In this document: positions 7,676 through 16,631 of the stretch, piece after piece | Numbering within the stretch: position 1 is the first letter of the stretch | Layout of the letters: each line of letters starts with the position of its first letter | Origin: a bacterium | GTDB lineage: Bacteria; Bacteroidota; Bacteroidia; B-17B0; Aurantibacillaceae | Direction of reading: 5' to 3' | Assembly: GCA_029945625.1 (NCBI GenBank) | Contig: JAQSCW010000045.1 | Span: 1 to 64,000, forward strand | DNA length: 64,000 nucleotides | The notes under the pieces: model-generated | Databases searched by the model: none | Seen by the model: the letters and a program-made list of their open reading frames with translations, nothing else | Told to the model about the DNA's origin: nothing | Made by a program: the position numbers and the translations under genes

Positions 7676-9220
7676 ATGGATAAATACAGAAGCTATATGA
7701 AGTATAAACGAATCCCCGGCAAGGTGATGATCGTTGCATTTCTGACCCTCGGTTGTCAAAAGGAAATAGTAAATGAGGCGATGATCAGCGGCACTGTTAG
7801 GGACGATGGGGGCATAGCTTCAGATGCTACTGTTAATCTATATTCTCGACTGGAGAATAGCAGTACCATTAGCGATGTGAACGGAGCTTACCGTTTTAAG
7901 CACCTGCCCCGGGGGGATTACAAAATAACAGGTTTCAAAAGCACTGCTACTGGCACTGTTTTAACTCAAATAAACACCGACGGTGAACAACTTATTGCCA
8001 ATATTACACTCAGTATCCCGCCCCCACCTAGTACTGGCGGCGGTGGATCTTGTCCTTATATCTATACTTTCAACGGAGAGTCCTATGTTTTTAACGGCGA
8101 TATTTATGCGGGAGCCATTTACCCCAATCTTGAAAGAAATGACTATACTTCCTTACATGATTTGAATCCTGTGAACGGTGAGTACAGAATTAAGATCGCA
8201 AACGAATTGCAGGAGCGACAATACACTAATATAGCAGAACTTCTTGTTGTGAAACATCCCAACAATGTTCACGTTCTCTTTGATAAATATGGAAACCTTC
8301 AAACTTTCTCTAAACCCCTTCCTCCCCTTTCTGCCTTGTCTCCACTTGGCGTAGATTATAAGCCATTTCTTCAAAAATCGGACGAACATTCTTATTTGTT
8401 CAATGAAGAACCCCTTAAAGCACCAAGTTTGATCAACAAGCTCACAGATCTTATGTTTCCTCAAAGCGGCATGAATTCTCTCATCGTCACCTTCAACAAG
8501 CCAAAAGATGCTCAACACGCTAACCTCGTGGTAAAAGCAAAGAATTCAAATTGGTCGGTACTACTGTGGCATCAATTTACAGAGCTTTTCGGCGACTATT
8601 TTAATACCTGGAGGAAAGAACAAAGTCTGCGTCCAACCGACGAATTGCTTGCTTGGCGTGAGCGAGAGGGAATTCCTATGATGGTGTATTTGGAAACGAA
8701 TACTGGTTGGGAGTATCTGGACTGCTTTAATATGGTGGGTTCGGTTGTCTCACGTGAAATGATCATGTCCTTAAATCTCTCTAAATACAAAGGTGCTAAG
8801 TTGAAGTTAAAATTCGAATGCGCATTTATGTTTTGGGAGTTAGATTATGCCGCCATGGATTATAGCGAACAAGTTTCGTGTCAAGTAGAAAGAATAAGTC
8901 CATCAGAGTTGCTCGGAAAAAATAATGAAAATGCCGCAGGCTCCTTAAAAATCGACGACTCACTTTACCTCTCCCATTTAAATAACGGTGACCAAAATGT
9001 ATTGATTTATCCTGCTTCTCCTTTGACGATTGGCTCCGGTACTACGAGCTATATTCTTCATAGCAAGGGGTATTATGAGCAAAAAGTGAACAGCACAAGA
9101 ACCCCGGACTATCTTACTTTACTGACATTTCTACGCCCGGGTGCATTTGCCCAGTATTCTCTAAACCATTTTTCTGAATTATCGCATGGGAGTGCCCTGG
9201 CAAGCGGACAAGACAGGTAG
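7676..9220 (+). CDS. Lipoprotein with carboxypeptidase-regulatory-like domain and large unknown domain
   Basis: A 514-residue protein with a lipoprotein signal (VMIVAFLTLGCQKE; Cys27 from the first ATG, or Cys20 from the ATG at 7697, which gives a more typical signal length). Residues about 37-105 form a CarboxypepD_reg-like beta-sandwich (ISGTVRDDGG, TISDVNGAYRFKHLPRGDYKITG). A Pro/Gly linker PPPPSTGGGGS leads to a segment starting CPYIYTFNGESYVFNGDIYA. I have seen similar C-P-x-x-Y-x-(F/Y)-(D/N)-G-E-x-(Y/F)-V-F starts in other Bacteroidota proteins, but I know of no assigned function. The remaining ~350 residues are unassigned. It follows the barrel gene by 16 bases and is probably anchored in the outer membrane with it. 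Confidence 0.65.
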   Translation: MDKYRSYMKYKRIPGKVMIVAFLTLGCQKEIVNEAMISGTVRDDGGIASDATVNLYSRLENSSTISDVNGAYRFKHLPRGDYKITGFKSTATGTVLTQINTDGEQLIANITLSIPPPPSTGGGGSCPYIYTFNGESYVFNGDIYAGAIYPNLERNDYTSLHDLNPVNGEYRIKIANELQERQYTNIAELLVVKHPNNVHVLFDKYGNLQTFSKPLPPLSALSPLGVDYKPFLQKSDEHSYLFNEEPLKAPSLINKLTDLMFPQSGMNSLIVTFNKPKDAQHANLVVKAKNSNWSVLLWHQFTELFGDYFNTWRKEQSLRPTDELLAWREREGIPMMVYLETNTGWEYLDCFNMVGSVVSREMIMSLNLSKYKGAKLKLKFECAFMFWELDYAAMDYSEQVSCQVERISPSELLGKNNENAAGSLKIDDSLYLSHLNNGDQNVLIYPASPLTIGSGTTSYILHSKGYYEQKVNSTRTPDYLTLLTFLRPGAFAQYSLNHFSELSHGSALASGQDR

Positions 9221-9711
9221 TTTGAAGGTTTTTCATTATATGAACCCACGAAGAAATTATCAGAATTAATTCTAGGAATTTTCAGCGTTCCTTGATAGGT
9301 AAATCTTCAGCCTGTTTACACATACTGTAAAATCAAAATTGAAATCTGAATTCAGAAACCGAAAATTGTGATTAATCGAAGTTTTGTACTGGCATTCAAA
9401 TAAGCACCTTACTATTTTTTTTGAAAATATTTCAAATTCTAAATGATCGTGATCCGGAATACGAACATTCTCCCTATTTTTATGAAGAATGCCGGGGGTT
9501 CTGCCGTAAAACAAAATGAAAATTTGGAAATCATTGCAGAGAAACGTTTTCTGTCGCAGGGTCCAAGAAATAAAGAAACCACACCCTTACTCCCTTTTTT
9601 TTACTTAAATATAATATTTTACCATATCTTCATAAACAAAATAAGACTACCAAATTTTTTTATACAATATTGAGGAAAAGAAATCACAACGAAATCGGAG
9701 CATTAAGTCCA
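9221..9711. other. A+T-rich intergenic region before the radical SAM operon
   Basis: About 490 bases without a convincing gene. It becomes very A+T-rich towards the operon (9590-9670), where a promoter is expected, but I see no clear TTTG/TAnnTTTG pair. Short frames exist on both strands. The plus-strand one with an internal ATG at 9482 would encode a peptide that turns into an A+T-driven hydrophobic tail, and I do not support it as a gene. Confidence 0.5.
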
Positions 9712-10950
9712 ATGAATAAAGAAAACATCCTCCCAAGGCCAAATTATTTGGTGAAACATTCAAACTTTCATAAGGAGAAATTCATTCCTAGTGCTCAACC
9801 TACCGAGATAATAACCGGATACAGAAAACAGTATTACGAGTTTCTCCTGCGTTTCCGGATAATTAAGATTGTACTCCGAAACTACTCTTCTCTTTTTACC
9901 GGACTAAAGGTTCTTAAATCGCTCGACCAAAACAGGAGACACTATTTGGGAAAATCGAACATCAAAAAAATTTCAAAAGTAGAGGGGAAAATTTATTGGG
10001 ATTTGTATGTACCGGGTTTTCCTTCGCTTGCCTTCGACGAGTTTATAAAAGGGGAAAGCCACAGAATTGTACCCCTAAAATCCACCTCAAATAGATTCAC
10101 CAATATTATTCTAGCATTGACCAAAAAATGTAATCTCCAATGTGAACATTGTTTTGAATGGGATCAGCTAAATAAAAAAGAAGTCCTCTCCCAGTCCAAC
10201 ATTGAAAATATAGTCCATAAGTTTCAGTCCTTTGGAACCGCACAATTTCAACTGAGTGGGGGTGAACCAATGCTTAGACTCAATTCTATTTTGACGTTAC
10301 TTAACACTGTAAAACATACCTCCGAATTCTGGGTCCTAAGTTCGGGTTATGATTTAACTATTGAAAACGCAAGGACGCTTAAGAAAGCCGGCCTTATAGG
10401 GGTGGTGATTAGCCTCGATCATTTTGATCCGGAGCTTCATAATAATTTTAGAAAAAATACAAAATCATTTCATTGGGCTAAAGAAGCCGTCTCAAATTGT
10501 ATTGCCTCCGGCCTTGTCGCTTCTTTGTCTTTATGTGCAACCAGAGCTTTCGTTACCGAATCCAATATGATGTCTTACGCCCACCTTGCAAAAAACATGG
10601 GTGTCTCCTTTGTGCAGATTCTTGAACCGAAAGCGGTGGGCCATTATAAAGGAATGGATGTACATTTAAGTGATGAACAACTCAAGATTCTCGCCAATTT
10701 CTCTTGGAGAATGAATTTCACAAACGAATTTAAAGACTATCCCATTATCAATTACCATGGCGCTTATCAAAGAAACACAGGTTGCTTTGCTGCAGGAAAC
10801 AGGACTTTATACATTGATACTGACGGCAATTTGAACGCTTGCCCTTTTTGCAATACTAAAGTTGGAAGTGCCCTCGCGGAGGAAGCCGACGAATATATTA
10901 ATAAAATGTTTTCTGCAGGTTGTGATAATTTTAATGCGGTAAAAATTTAA
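9712..10950 (+). CDS. Radical SAM/SPASM-domain protein
   Basis: A 412-residue protein. The radical SAM cluster motif is C140-x3-C144-x2-C147 (KKCNLQCEHCFEW), followed by LSGGEPML (the GGE SAM-binding motif). The C-terminal part carries a SPASM-like cysteine set: C358, C377, C380 and C404 (GCFAAG, NACPFC, AGCDNF) for one auxiliary cluster. About 125 residues precede the core. The first in-frame ATG is at 9712; an upstream TTG at 9670 is possible but unneeded. SPASM enzymes modify peptides or proteins or act in cofactor biosynthesis; no precursor peptide is evident. Six bases separate it from the KASIII-like gene, so it belongs to the three-gene operon. Confidence 0.85.
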   Translation: MNKENILPRPNYLVKHSNFHKEKFIPSAQPTEIITGYRKQYYEFLLRFRIIKIVLRNYSSLFTGLKVLKSLDQNRRHYLGKSNIKKISKVEGKIYWDLYVPGFPSLAFDEFIKGESHRIVPLKSTSNRFTNIILALTKKCNLQCEHCFEWDQLNKKEVLSQSNIENIVHKFQSFGTAQFQLSGGEPMLRLNSILTLLNTVKHTSEFWVLSSGYDLTIENARTLKKAGLIGVVISLDHFDPELHNNFRKNTKSFHWAKEAVSNCIASGLVASLSLCATRAFVTESNMMSYAHLAKNMGVSFVQILEPKAVGHYKGMDVHLSDEQLKILANFSWRMNFTNEFKDYPIINYHGAYQRNTGCFAAGNRTLYIDTDGNLNACPFCNTKVGSALAEEADEYINKMFSAGCDNFNAVKI

Positions 10951-10956
10951 GAACAT

Positions 10957-11853
10957 ATGGGTGTGGTAATAAAACAAATGAGCAGCTACTACGAATTTTC
11001 TCCGAGTAGTATCCTACCCGAACAGCCACGTCAAGTATTCCGTTTGGCCCAAAAAGTACTCGTTAACCTTCACACAAAAGAACCACTCCCAAACGACATT
11101 TCACACCTAATAGTTGCAACTACTTGCCCTGATATGCTCGCCCCTTCACTTGGTCAGATGATCAATGAAGCTTTCCACCAAACATTTTCAAAATGTCACA
11201 CCATTGATATGGTGCAGGGCTGCGCAGGTGGTGTTTCAGCACTGATCCTTGGAAGTCAATTGGCAGAATTAAATAAATCCAAAGTCCTGGTTGTGCAGGC
11301 CGATGCTGCAAAAAAAGCAACTTCCTCTTCAAGTGATATTTACAAAATTTTTGGAAACGGCTCATTTGCCTGTATCATAGAGTATCAGGATTCAAAAAAA
11401 GGATTGCTGTTTACGATGTCTCGCCAGTACAAAGGCCTTTCTGAGCTTGTAACAGTGGACCTTGGGCACGATGCGGATGCGATCATTAAAAAAGAAATAA
11501 AACATATTGCGCTTGACCCAAGAAAATACCTTGGACTTTCGGTACAAAAATTGCTTGCTATCAAATTATTGAAGAACGCTGAAAAATTTTATCTTGAATT
11601 TATTCAGAAATCAGGAAATCCCGATGTGTTGATTCTGCATCAAGTGAATCCACTCGTTATTCAACACCTCAAATCGGTGTTTTCTAAATACCCCTTAGAG
11701 TTTATTGATTACAGTGAAATGACCGGTAACTGTGGTGCGGCTTCTGTTGGCGTGGCACTCGACCAGATAAAGAATCTGATCCATGGCAAAAAAGTTTTAT
11801 TATGCAGTTTCGGCACCGGCGGTGTAATTACAGCGGGTCTTTGGCAAAACTAG
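10957..11853 (+). CDS. KASIII (FabH)-like 3-oxoacyl-ACP synthase family protein
   Basis: A 298-residue thiolase-fold condensing enzyme, slightly shorter than FabH (about 315-335). The Cys-His-Asn catalytic triad is complete: Cys89 in VQGCAGGV, His228 in LHQVNP, Asn258 in TGNCGAASVG. The C-terminal GTGG loop (CSFGTGGVITAGLW) is typical. Such enzymes condense or transfer acyl groups, often priming or terminating a specialised lipid pathway. Placement between a radical SAM gene (6 bases before) and a fatty acid hydroxylase gene (1 base after), with no other fab genes near, argues against a housekeeping FabH. Substrate unknown. Confidence 0.85.
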   Translation: MGVVIKQMSSYYEFSPSSILPEQPRQVFRLAQKVLVNLHTKEPLPNDISHLIVATTCPDMLAPSLGQMINEAFHQTFSKCHTIDMVQGCAGGVSALILGSQLAELNKSKVLVVQADAAKKATSSSSDIYKIFGNGSFACIIEYQDSKKGLLFTMSRQYKGLSELVTVDLGHDADAIIKKEIKHIALDPRKYLGLSVQKLLAIKLLKNAEKFYLEFIQKSGNPDVLILHQVNPLVIQHLKSVFSKYPLEFIDYSEMTGNCGAASVGVALDQIKNLIHGKKVLLCSFGTGGVITAGLWQN

Positions 11854-11854
11854 T

Positions 11855-12607
11855 ATGACCATGGGCGAAGAACTTGAAAAGATTTACACCTGGAAAATTG
11901 ATTCCCTATCACTTTTCTTAAGGTATTTTGTTTTTGCAGGTATTTCATACTTTATTTTTTATGTATGGAAGTCGAAAACTTTTCAGAAAATTAAAATTCA
12001 GGAAGCAGTTCCCTCTAAAAATCATATTGTGAGAGAAATCTTGTTTTCCATTTCTACTTTACTCATTCATTGCGCAGCGGGGTGGATGGCTTTCTATATG
12101 TGGAAAGCGGGGCACACAAAAATATATCTGAATATAAGTGATCAGAGCGGATTTTATTTTATTTTCAGTGTCCTCGCTATGATCCTGATCCACGACACAT
12201 ATTTTTACTGGACTCATCGGTTTATTCATCTGCCGGGGATATACAACCTAATTCACAAAGTTCACCACCGGTCAACGAACCCAACACCCTGGGCTTCTTT
12301 TTCTTTTCATCCGCTCGAAGCATTAATTTCGGTTGGTGTACTGCCCATTTACCTCTTTTGTATGCCTGTTCACCCCATAGCATTGTTTTTATTTTTAACG
12401 GGCATGACATTAATAAACGTACTAGGGCATTTAGGTTATGAAATATTTTCCAGTGGATTCAGAAAAAGTGAATACGGAAAATGGCATAATACATCTAGCA
12501 ATCATAATCTTCACCACCAAAATCAACAGTATAATTTTGGATTGTATTTTTCATTTTGGGACCGCATTATGAATACTTATCTTGCTCCCCAGGAGCTAAA
12601 GAAATAA
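11855..12607 (+). CDS. Fatty acid hydroxylase / sterol desaturase superfamily membrane protein
   Basis: A 250-residue integral membrane protein with hydrophobic segments near residues 20-40, 60-80, 100-115 and 155-195. The histidine clusters that bind the di-iron centre are all present: H113-DTYFYWT-H121 (HxxxxxxxH), H134-KV-HH138, and H217-NL-HH221, plus WHNTSSNH just before the last. The family hydroxylates or desaturates fatty acids, sterols and carotenoids with O2. Only one base separates it from the KASIII-like gene, so the two are coupled. Together they suggest a hydroxylated acyl product. Family call is firm; substrate is not. Confidence 0.85.
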   Translation: MTMGEELEKIYTWKIDSLSLFLRYFVFAGISYFIFYVWKSKTFQKIKIQEAVPSKNHIVREILFSISTLLIHCAAGWMAFYMWKAGHTKIYLNISDQSGFYFIFSVLAMILIHDTYFYWTHRFIHLPGIYNLIHKVHHRSTNPTPWASFSFHPLEALISVGVLPIYLFCMPVHPIALFLFLTGMTLINVLGHLGYEIFSSGFRKSEYGKWHNTSSNHNLHHQNQQYNFGLYFSFWDRIMNTYLAPQELKK

Positions 12608-13606
12608 AACAATTCAGTACTTTTTTACCCTATGTATCGGCAATGGTATAGAGACTAAAACATGGCAACACGAAGAAAATATAATGTCATTCTTTTGCAA
12701 GCGATTTAAACGATTCAATTTCCTTAAACCTTTCATATGAGTACGAGGCAAGGAACACTTTCGGAAAAATAAAATATACAATCACCCACCGACATAAAAT
12801 AAAAAAGCCGGCTGGTTAGGCCGGCTCATTCAAGTACATCATCAATTAAGGGTTAACATGTTTGATACTATCAAATATAATTATTTTTTCGATAAAATCA
12901 ACAAATCAAAAATAATTTTTCAGACCGGCAAGTCCTGCTGATTTTGCTCCCGCTTTTCAGTATTCGGTTTATAACAATTCAAAGGGTAGCGGCGAGGATC
13001 TCTTTTTTAACTCAAAACAAATTAATGGAAAAAGGTAATCTTAAAAACAACAGCAATGGGAGTAAATAATCTTTATAAAAAATCATGTTTGTTCCCAATC
13101 CGGGAAAAGCCGTCACATAAAAATGCGCTTCGACTGTAGTTGCCTGTTTGTGCATTTATAAAATAATCGCTGTACATCCTTTTTTTAGGGATAATGAGAG
13201 TTCCGGCAGCATGAAACCTGCAATATTAGAGGTAAAAAACATGAGATTTGTCATTTTAACACTCCTAAAAACCACAATTACAGTTACTCATTAAGTGATT
13301 TTTCAAAAAGGTCATGGGTACATAAGTCCCGCTAAAAAGCCCGTGGTTATTGTATGTCGAGGTATTGTCTCGCCCCATTTTTCATTCTTGATGTGGTGCC
13401 AGTTCTTTAACAGGGCACTGTTTTTATCATTCACCTCATTTTAATGCTACCCATTGCTATTTACATTATTTATTTTCACTTTTAATCAATTTTTTAAAAC
13501 ACCTTACTATACGAGAGATTCCTGCAGCGCTGAAATAGAGATGTAAACACTGATCTAACCTATTGGTCCATTCAATTGCGAAACTTAACCTAATCAACAT
13601 AATCCT
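12608..13606. other. 1-kb region with no convincing gene
   Basis: Contains one strong hairpin (described separately) and scattered coding-like scraps. On the plus strand, a frame of about 40 codons ending at the stop 13036-13038 is rich in ordinary codons but has no start. On the minus strand, a 32-codon frame beginning near 13248 is preceded by AGGAGTG. Neither is long enough to support. The region may be a decayed gene or long regulatory stretch before gdhA. Confidence 0.4.
12801..12830. terminator. Hairpin AGCCGGC-loop-GCCGGCT with A-tract
   Basis: Perfect 7-bp G+C-rich stem (12806-12812 with 12820-12826), 7-base loop, preceded by six A. Read on the minus strand it is a stem followed by a T-run, a classic intrinsic terminator. 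On the plus strand it could end the radical SAM operon about 200 bases upstream, but lacks a U-run. Confidence 0.5.
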
Positions 13607-14986
13607 ATGATTACAACAGTGAAAGCCAAATCAAATGGTAGTGGCAAAGTAGAAAGCGAGCTCCGTCAGTTCATGGCCAGAGTGAGCGCCAAAGATCCCA
13701 ACCAACCTGAATTTCTTCAGGCCGTACTCGAGGTTGCTGAGACAGTTATTCCTTTTATTATGGATCATCCCAAGTACGGGGATGCAAAGATTCTTGAACG
13801 ACTCACAGAGCCCGAGCGACTGATCCAGTTTCGGGTGCCATGGATCGATGACAAGGGGAAATTTCAAATCAACCGTGGTTTCCGTGTGCAGATGAACAGT
13901 GCCATTGGGCCCTATAAAGGCGGTTTGCGTTTTCATCCCTCCGTTAATCTTTCTATTTTGAAATTTCTGGCCTTTGAACAAGTTTTTAAAAATTCTCTCA
14001 CAACCCTTCCTATGGGTGGTGGTAAAGGCGGGTCGGATTTTGACCCTAAAGGAAAATCGGATAATGAAGTGATGCGTTTTTGCCAGAGCTTCATGTCGGA
14101 GTTGTTCCGTCACATTGATGCCGATACCGACGTGCCTGCGGGAGATATTGGTGTTGGCGGAAGAGAAATCGGATTTTTATTTGGACAATACAAACGTTTA
14201 AGAAACGAATTTTCGGGCATTCTCACCGGCAAAGGCATTGACTATGGCGGAAGTTTAATTCGTCCGGAAGCAACAGGGTATGGCTGCGTGTATTTTGTAC
14301 AGGAAATGCTCAAGATGAGAGGCGAGGGTTTGAAAGGAAAAACAATTGTGGTGTCGGGTTCGGGCAACGTGGCGCAGTATGCCATCGAAAAGGCAATTCA
14401 GCTGGGAGGAAAAGTGGTTACAGCGTCCGACAGTGAGGGCTATATATACGATAAAAATGGCTTTAACAACGAAAAACTGGCCTACCTGATGGAATTAAAA
14501 AACGAGAAGCGCGGTAGAATTAAAGAATATGCACAGAAATATAAATGTGATTTTTTTGCGGGCAAAACTCCTTGGCATGTTAAATGTGATGTTGCTCTTC
14601 CTTGTGCCACTCAAAATGAATTGCAGGTTGCTGATGCTGAAGTCTTGGTGAAGAATGGCTGCAAAGCTATCGGTGAAGGAGCCAACATGCCTTGTACACC
14701 CGAAGCCATTACTGTTTTCCTTTCAAAGAAACTGATGTATGCCCCGGGTAAAGCATCAAATGCAGGGGGTGTGGCCACATCCGGACTGGAGATGTCGCAG
14801 AATTCGCTTCGTCTTTCCTGGTCGAGAGAGGAAGTAGACTCGCGCTTACATGTGATCGTACAAAGTATCCACTCCACTTGCCTCAAATATGGTAAGGAAG
14901 GCGATTACATCAATTACATGAAAGGCGCAAACATAGGTGGCTTTGTGAAAGTTGCCGATGCCATGCTGGCTCAAGGTTTAGTGTAA
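13607..14986 (+). CDS. gdhA: NADP-type glutamate dehydrogenase
   Basis: A 459-residue hexameric-type glutamate dehydrogenase, interconverting 2-oxoglutarate plus ammonium and glutamate. Family signatures: [30 protein letters not shown] containing the catalytic and substrate-binding lysines, [16 protein letters not shown], and the Rossmann motif [12 protein letters not shown] for the cofactor. It ends in a 14-bp-stem terminator. Length and N-terminus ([11 protein letters not shown]) match class I bacterial enzymes of 445-460 residues, which are usually NADP-linked and assimilatory. Cofactor choice is inferred from class. The gene is monocistronic, facing the aldehyde dehydrogenase gene. Confidence 0.95.
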   Translation: MITTVKAKSNGSGKVESELRQFMARVSAKDPNQPEFLQAVLEVAETVIPFIMDHPKYGDAKILERLTEPERLIQFRVPWIDDKGKFQINRGFRVQMNSAIGPYKGGLRFHPSVNLSILKFLAFEQVFKNSLTTLPMGGGKGGSDFDPKGKSDNEVMRFCQSFMSELFRHIDADTDVPAGDIGVGGREIGFLFGQYKRLRNEFSGILTGKGIDYGGSLIRPEATGYGCVYFVQEMLKMRGEGLKGKTIVVSGSGNVAQYAIEKAIQLGGKVVTASDSEGYIYDKNGFNNEKLAYLMELKNEKRGRIKEYAQKYKCDFFAGKTPWHVKCDVALPCATQNELQVADAEVLVKNGCKAIGEGANMPCTPEAITVFLSKKLMYAPGKASNAGGVATSGLEMSQNSLRLSWSREEVDSRLHVIVQSIHSTCLKYGKEGDYINYMKGANIGGFVKVADAMLAQGLV

Positions 14987-15003
14987 TTTCGTGCATGAAA
15001 TAG

Positions 15004-15050
15004 AGTGGCTGTGCTATCTGAAAAAATAGCGCAGCCACTTTTCTTTTTTT
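15004..15050 (+). terminator. Intrinsic terminator of gdhA
   Basis: Stem AGTGGCTGTGCTAT with ATAGCGCAGCCACT (14 bp, one G-U pair), short A-rich loop, then TTTCTTTTTTT. It starts 17 bases after the gdhA stop and overlaps the last codons of the convergent aldehyde dehydrogenase gene. Confidence 0.85.
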
Positions 15051-16408
15051 GCGGAAAAAGGAGGGTATTTTATTGCCAAATCAAAATAGGTTTTGCTTTT
15101 TACAATCGATTTTTTGTGACTGAACGTGTCGAAACTATGTTTGCCGTGATAATTCCCCATTCCGCTCTGCCCCACGCCTCCAAATGGTAAATTTGAGTTT
15201 GCTAGATGAACCAGGGCATTGTTTATGCATCCTCCTCCAAATTCAACCTGATCAATTAGGAAGTCCTCCGTTTTCTTATTAGAAGTGAAGGCATAGAGGG
15301 CCAAAGGATACCGGCGTTTGCGAATAAACGACAAAACCTCCTCCAGTTCATTGAATGTAAATACGGGAAAGATCGGGCCAAATATCTCCTCCTGCAGCAA
15401 GGCATGATCTTCCGAAACTCCGTCCACCAACGTTGGCTCAATGCATAAGGTTTCTCTTTCGAATTTTCCTCCATGCAGGATGTGCACGTTCTTTAAATAG
15501 TTTGTTAAAATGCTAAATCGTTTTTCATTTACAATATGGGTAAAGTCTTTACTTTTAATGGGCTCCTCTCCATAAAATTTACCGATATAGTAGACCATCT
15601 TCTTTACTAATTCTTCTTTAACAGATGCATGCGCTAGAAGATAATCGGGACTTACACAAGTTTGACCCGCATTTAAAAACTTTGCCCATACTAATCGCTT
15701 AGCTGCAAGATCCAGATCTGAACCTTTGTCAACAATTGCCGGACTCTTGCCCCCAAGTTCGAGTGTTACAGGAGTTAAATGTTCAGCTGCCATTTTCATA
15801 ATCTGTTTTCCAACATCCGTACTTCCCGAAAAAAAGATATGATCAAACCGGTATTTCTCTATCAGCAGCGGACCCACCATGGATCCGGGTCCCTGAACCA
15901 CTGCTATGTAATTCTCTTCAAATGTTTCCCCCATGATCTTACCAATCACCAATGCTGTTTGCGCTGTTTTCGCAGATGGTTTTAAAAGGCAGCAGTTGCC
16001 CGCCGAAATTGCGCCAATCAACGGACTAATCAGCAACTGAAACGGATAGTTCCAGGGTGCAATAATGAGCACAAGGCCGAGGGGTTCGCTCACAATTTTA
16101 CTGGAAGAAGGCTGCAGTGCTAGCGGTGTATCCGCTTGTTGAGGTGTCATCCAGTCAGCAAGATGTTTAATGGCATAGTTAATTTCTTCATACACCACTC
16201 CTATCTCAGTCACAAAGGCCTCTAAATTCGGCTTATGAAAATCGGCACGCAGAGCTGCCAGAATCTCGGTTTCATGCCGCTTTACAGATTCCTTTAATTT
16301 CTTTAGCTGAATAATCCGAAAATCGAAGGGTTTTGTATTTCCCTCATCAAAGAAAAGGCGTTGGCCTCTCATCATTCTTTCAATACGTTCAGTTTCCATG
16401 GTTGACAA
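15014..16408 (-). CDS. Aldehyde dehydrogenase, ALDH3-like family
   Basis: A 464-residue NAD(P)-dependent aldehyde dehydrogenase. The length and N-terminus (no leader, about 460 residues) fit the short class 3/fatty-aldehyde branch. Motifs: IIAPWNYPFQLL, the cofactor-binding FFSGSTDVGK, VTLELGGKSPAIVD with the general-base Glu, NAGQTCVSPDYLL with the catalytic Cys, and EEIFGPIFPVF. The C-terminal tail after PFGGVGQSGMGNYHGK ends hydrophobic/basic (KKEKWLRYFFR). Likely oxidises medium- to long-chain or aromatic aldehydes. Its 3' end is overlapped by the gdhA terminator hairpin. No obvious pathway neighbours. Confidence 0.9.
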   Translation of the reverse strand: MSTMETERIERMMRGQRLFFDEGNTKPFDFRIIQLKKLKESVKRHETEILAALRADFHKPNLEAFVTEIGVVYEEINYAIKHLADWMTPQQADTPLALQPSSSKIVSEPLGLVLIIAPWNYPFQLLISPLIGAISAGNCCLLKPSAKTAQTALVIGKIMGETFEENYIAVVQGPGSMVGPLLIEKYRFDHIFFSGSTDVGKQIMKMAAEHLTPVTLELGGKSPAIVDKGSDLDLAAKRLVWAKFLNAGQTCVSPDYLLAHASVKEELVKKMVYYIGKFYGEEPIKSKDFTHIVNEKRFSILTNYLKNVHILHGGKFERETLCIEPTLVDGVSEDHALLQEEIFGPIFPVFTFNELEEVLSFIRKRRYPLALYAFTSNKKTEDFLIDQVEFGGGCINNALVHLANSNLPFGGVGQSGMGNYHGKHSFDTFSHKKSIVKSKTYFDLAIKYPPFSAKKEKWLRYFFR

Positions 16409-16603
16409 GCGTTTTTTTTAGAGCAAGTGCCTGAAACAAAGCGGTGCCTGCATAACGAGCGCCATCATGTGGCGGCAAATAGGAGGCAATCAGAGTTTCA
16501 AGAGACAAAGATAGAGAATATAGCGACCTTAATGAGAAGCGGGAGCGCTTCGGTGCCCTATTTCCTATAGTAAGAAGATGGTGCGCAGGTGCAGGGTATT
16601 TCC

Positions 16604-16611
16604 TATCTTTG
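16604..16611 (+). promoter_or_regulatory. -7 box TATCTTTG, sets start of CHAD gene
   Basis: Exact TAnnTTTG match. Transcription from it would begin near 16618, which excludes the upstream ATG at 16578 and supports the GTG at 16632. Confidence 0.45.
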
Positions 16612-16631
16612 CGCACATTAAACCCCTTTGT

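Noticed and set aside
9272-9514. 80-codon minus-strand frame before the radical SAM operon
   Set aside because: A+T-rich, no family resemblance, overlaps another unsupported frame on the plus strand.
13186-13260. 32-codon minus-strand frame with AGGAGTG in front
   Set aside because: Too short, no conservation information; a Shine-Dalgarno-like string alone is weak evidence in Bacteroidota.
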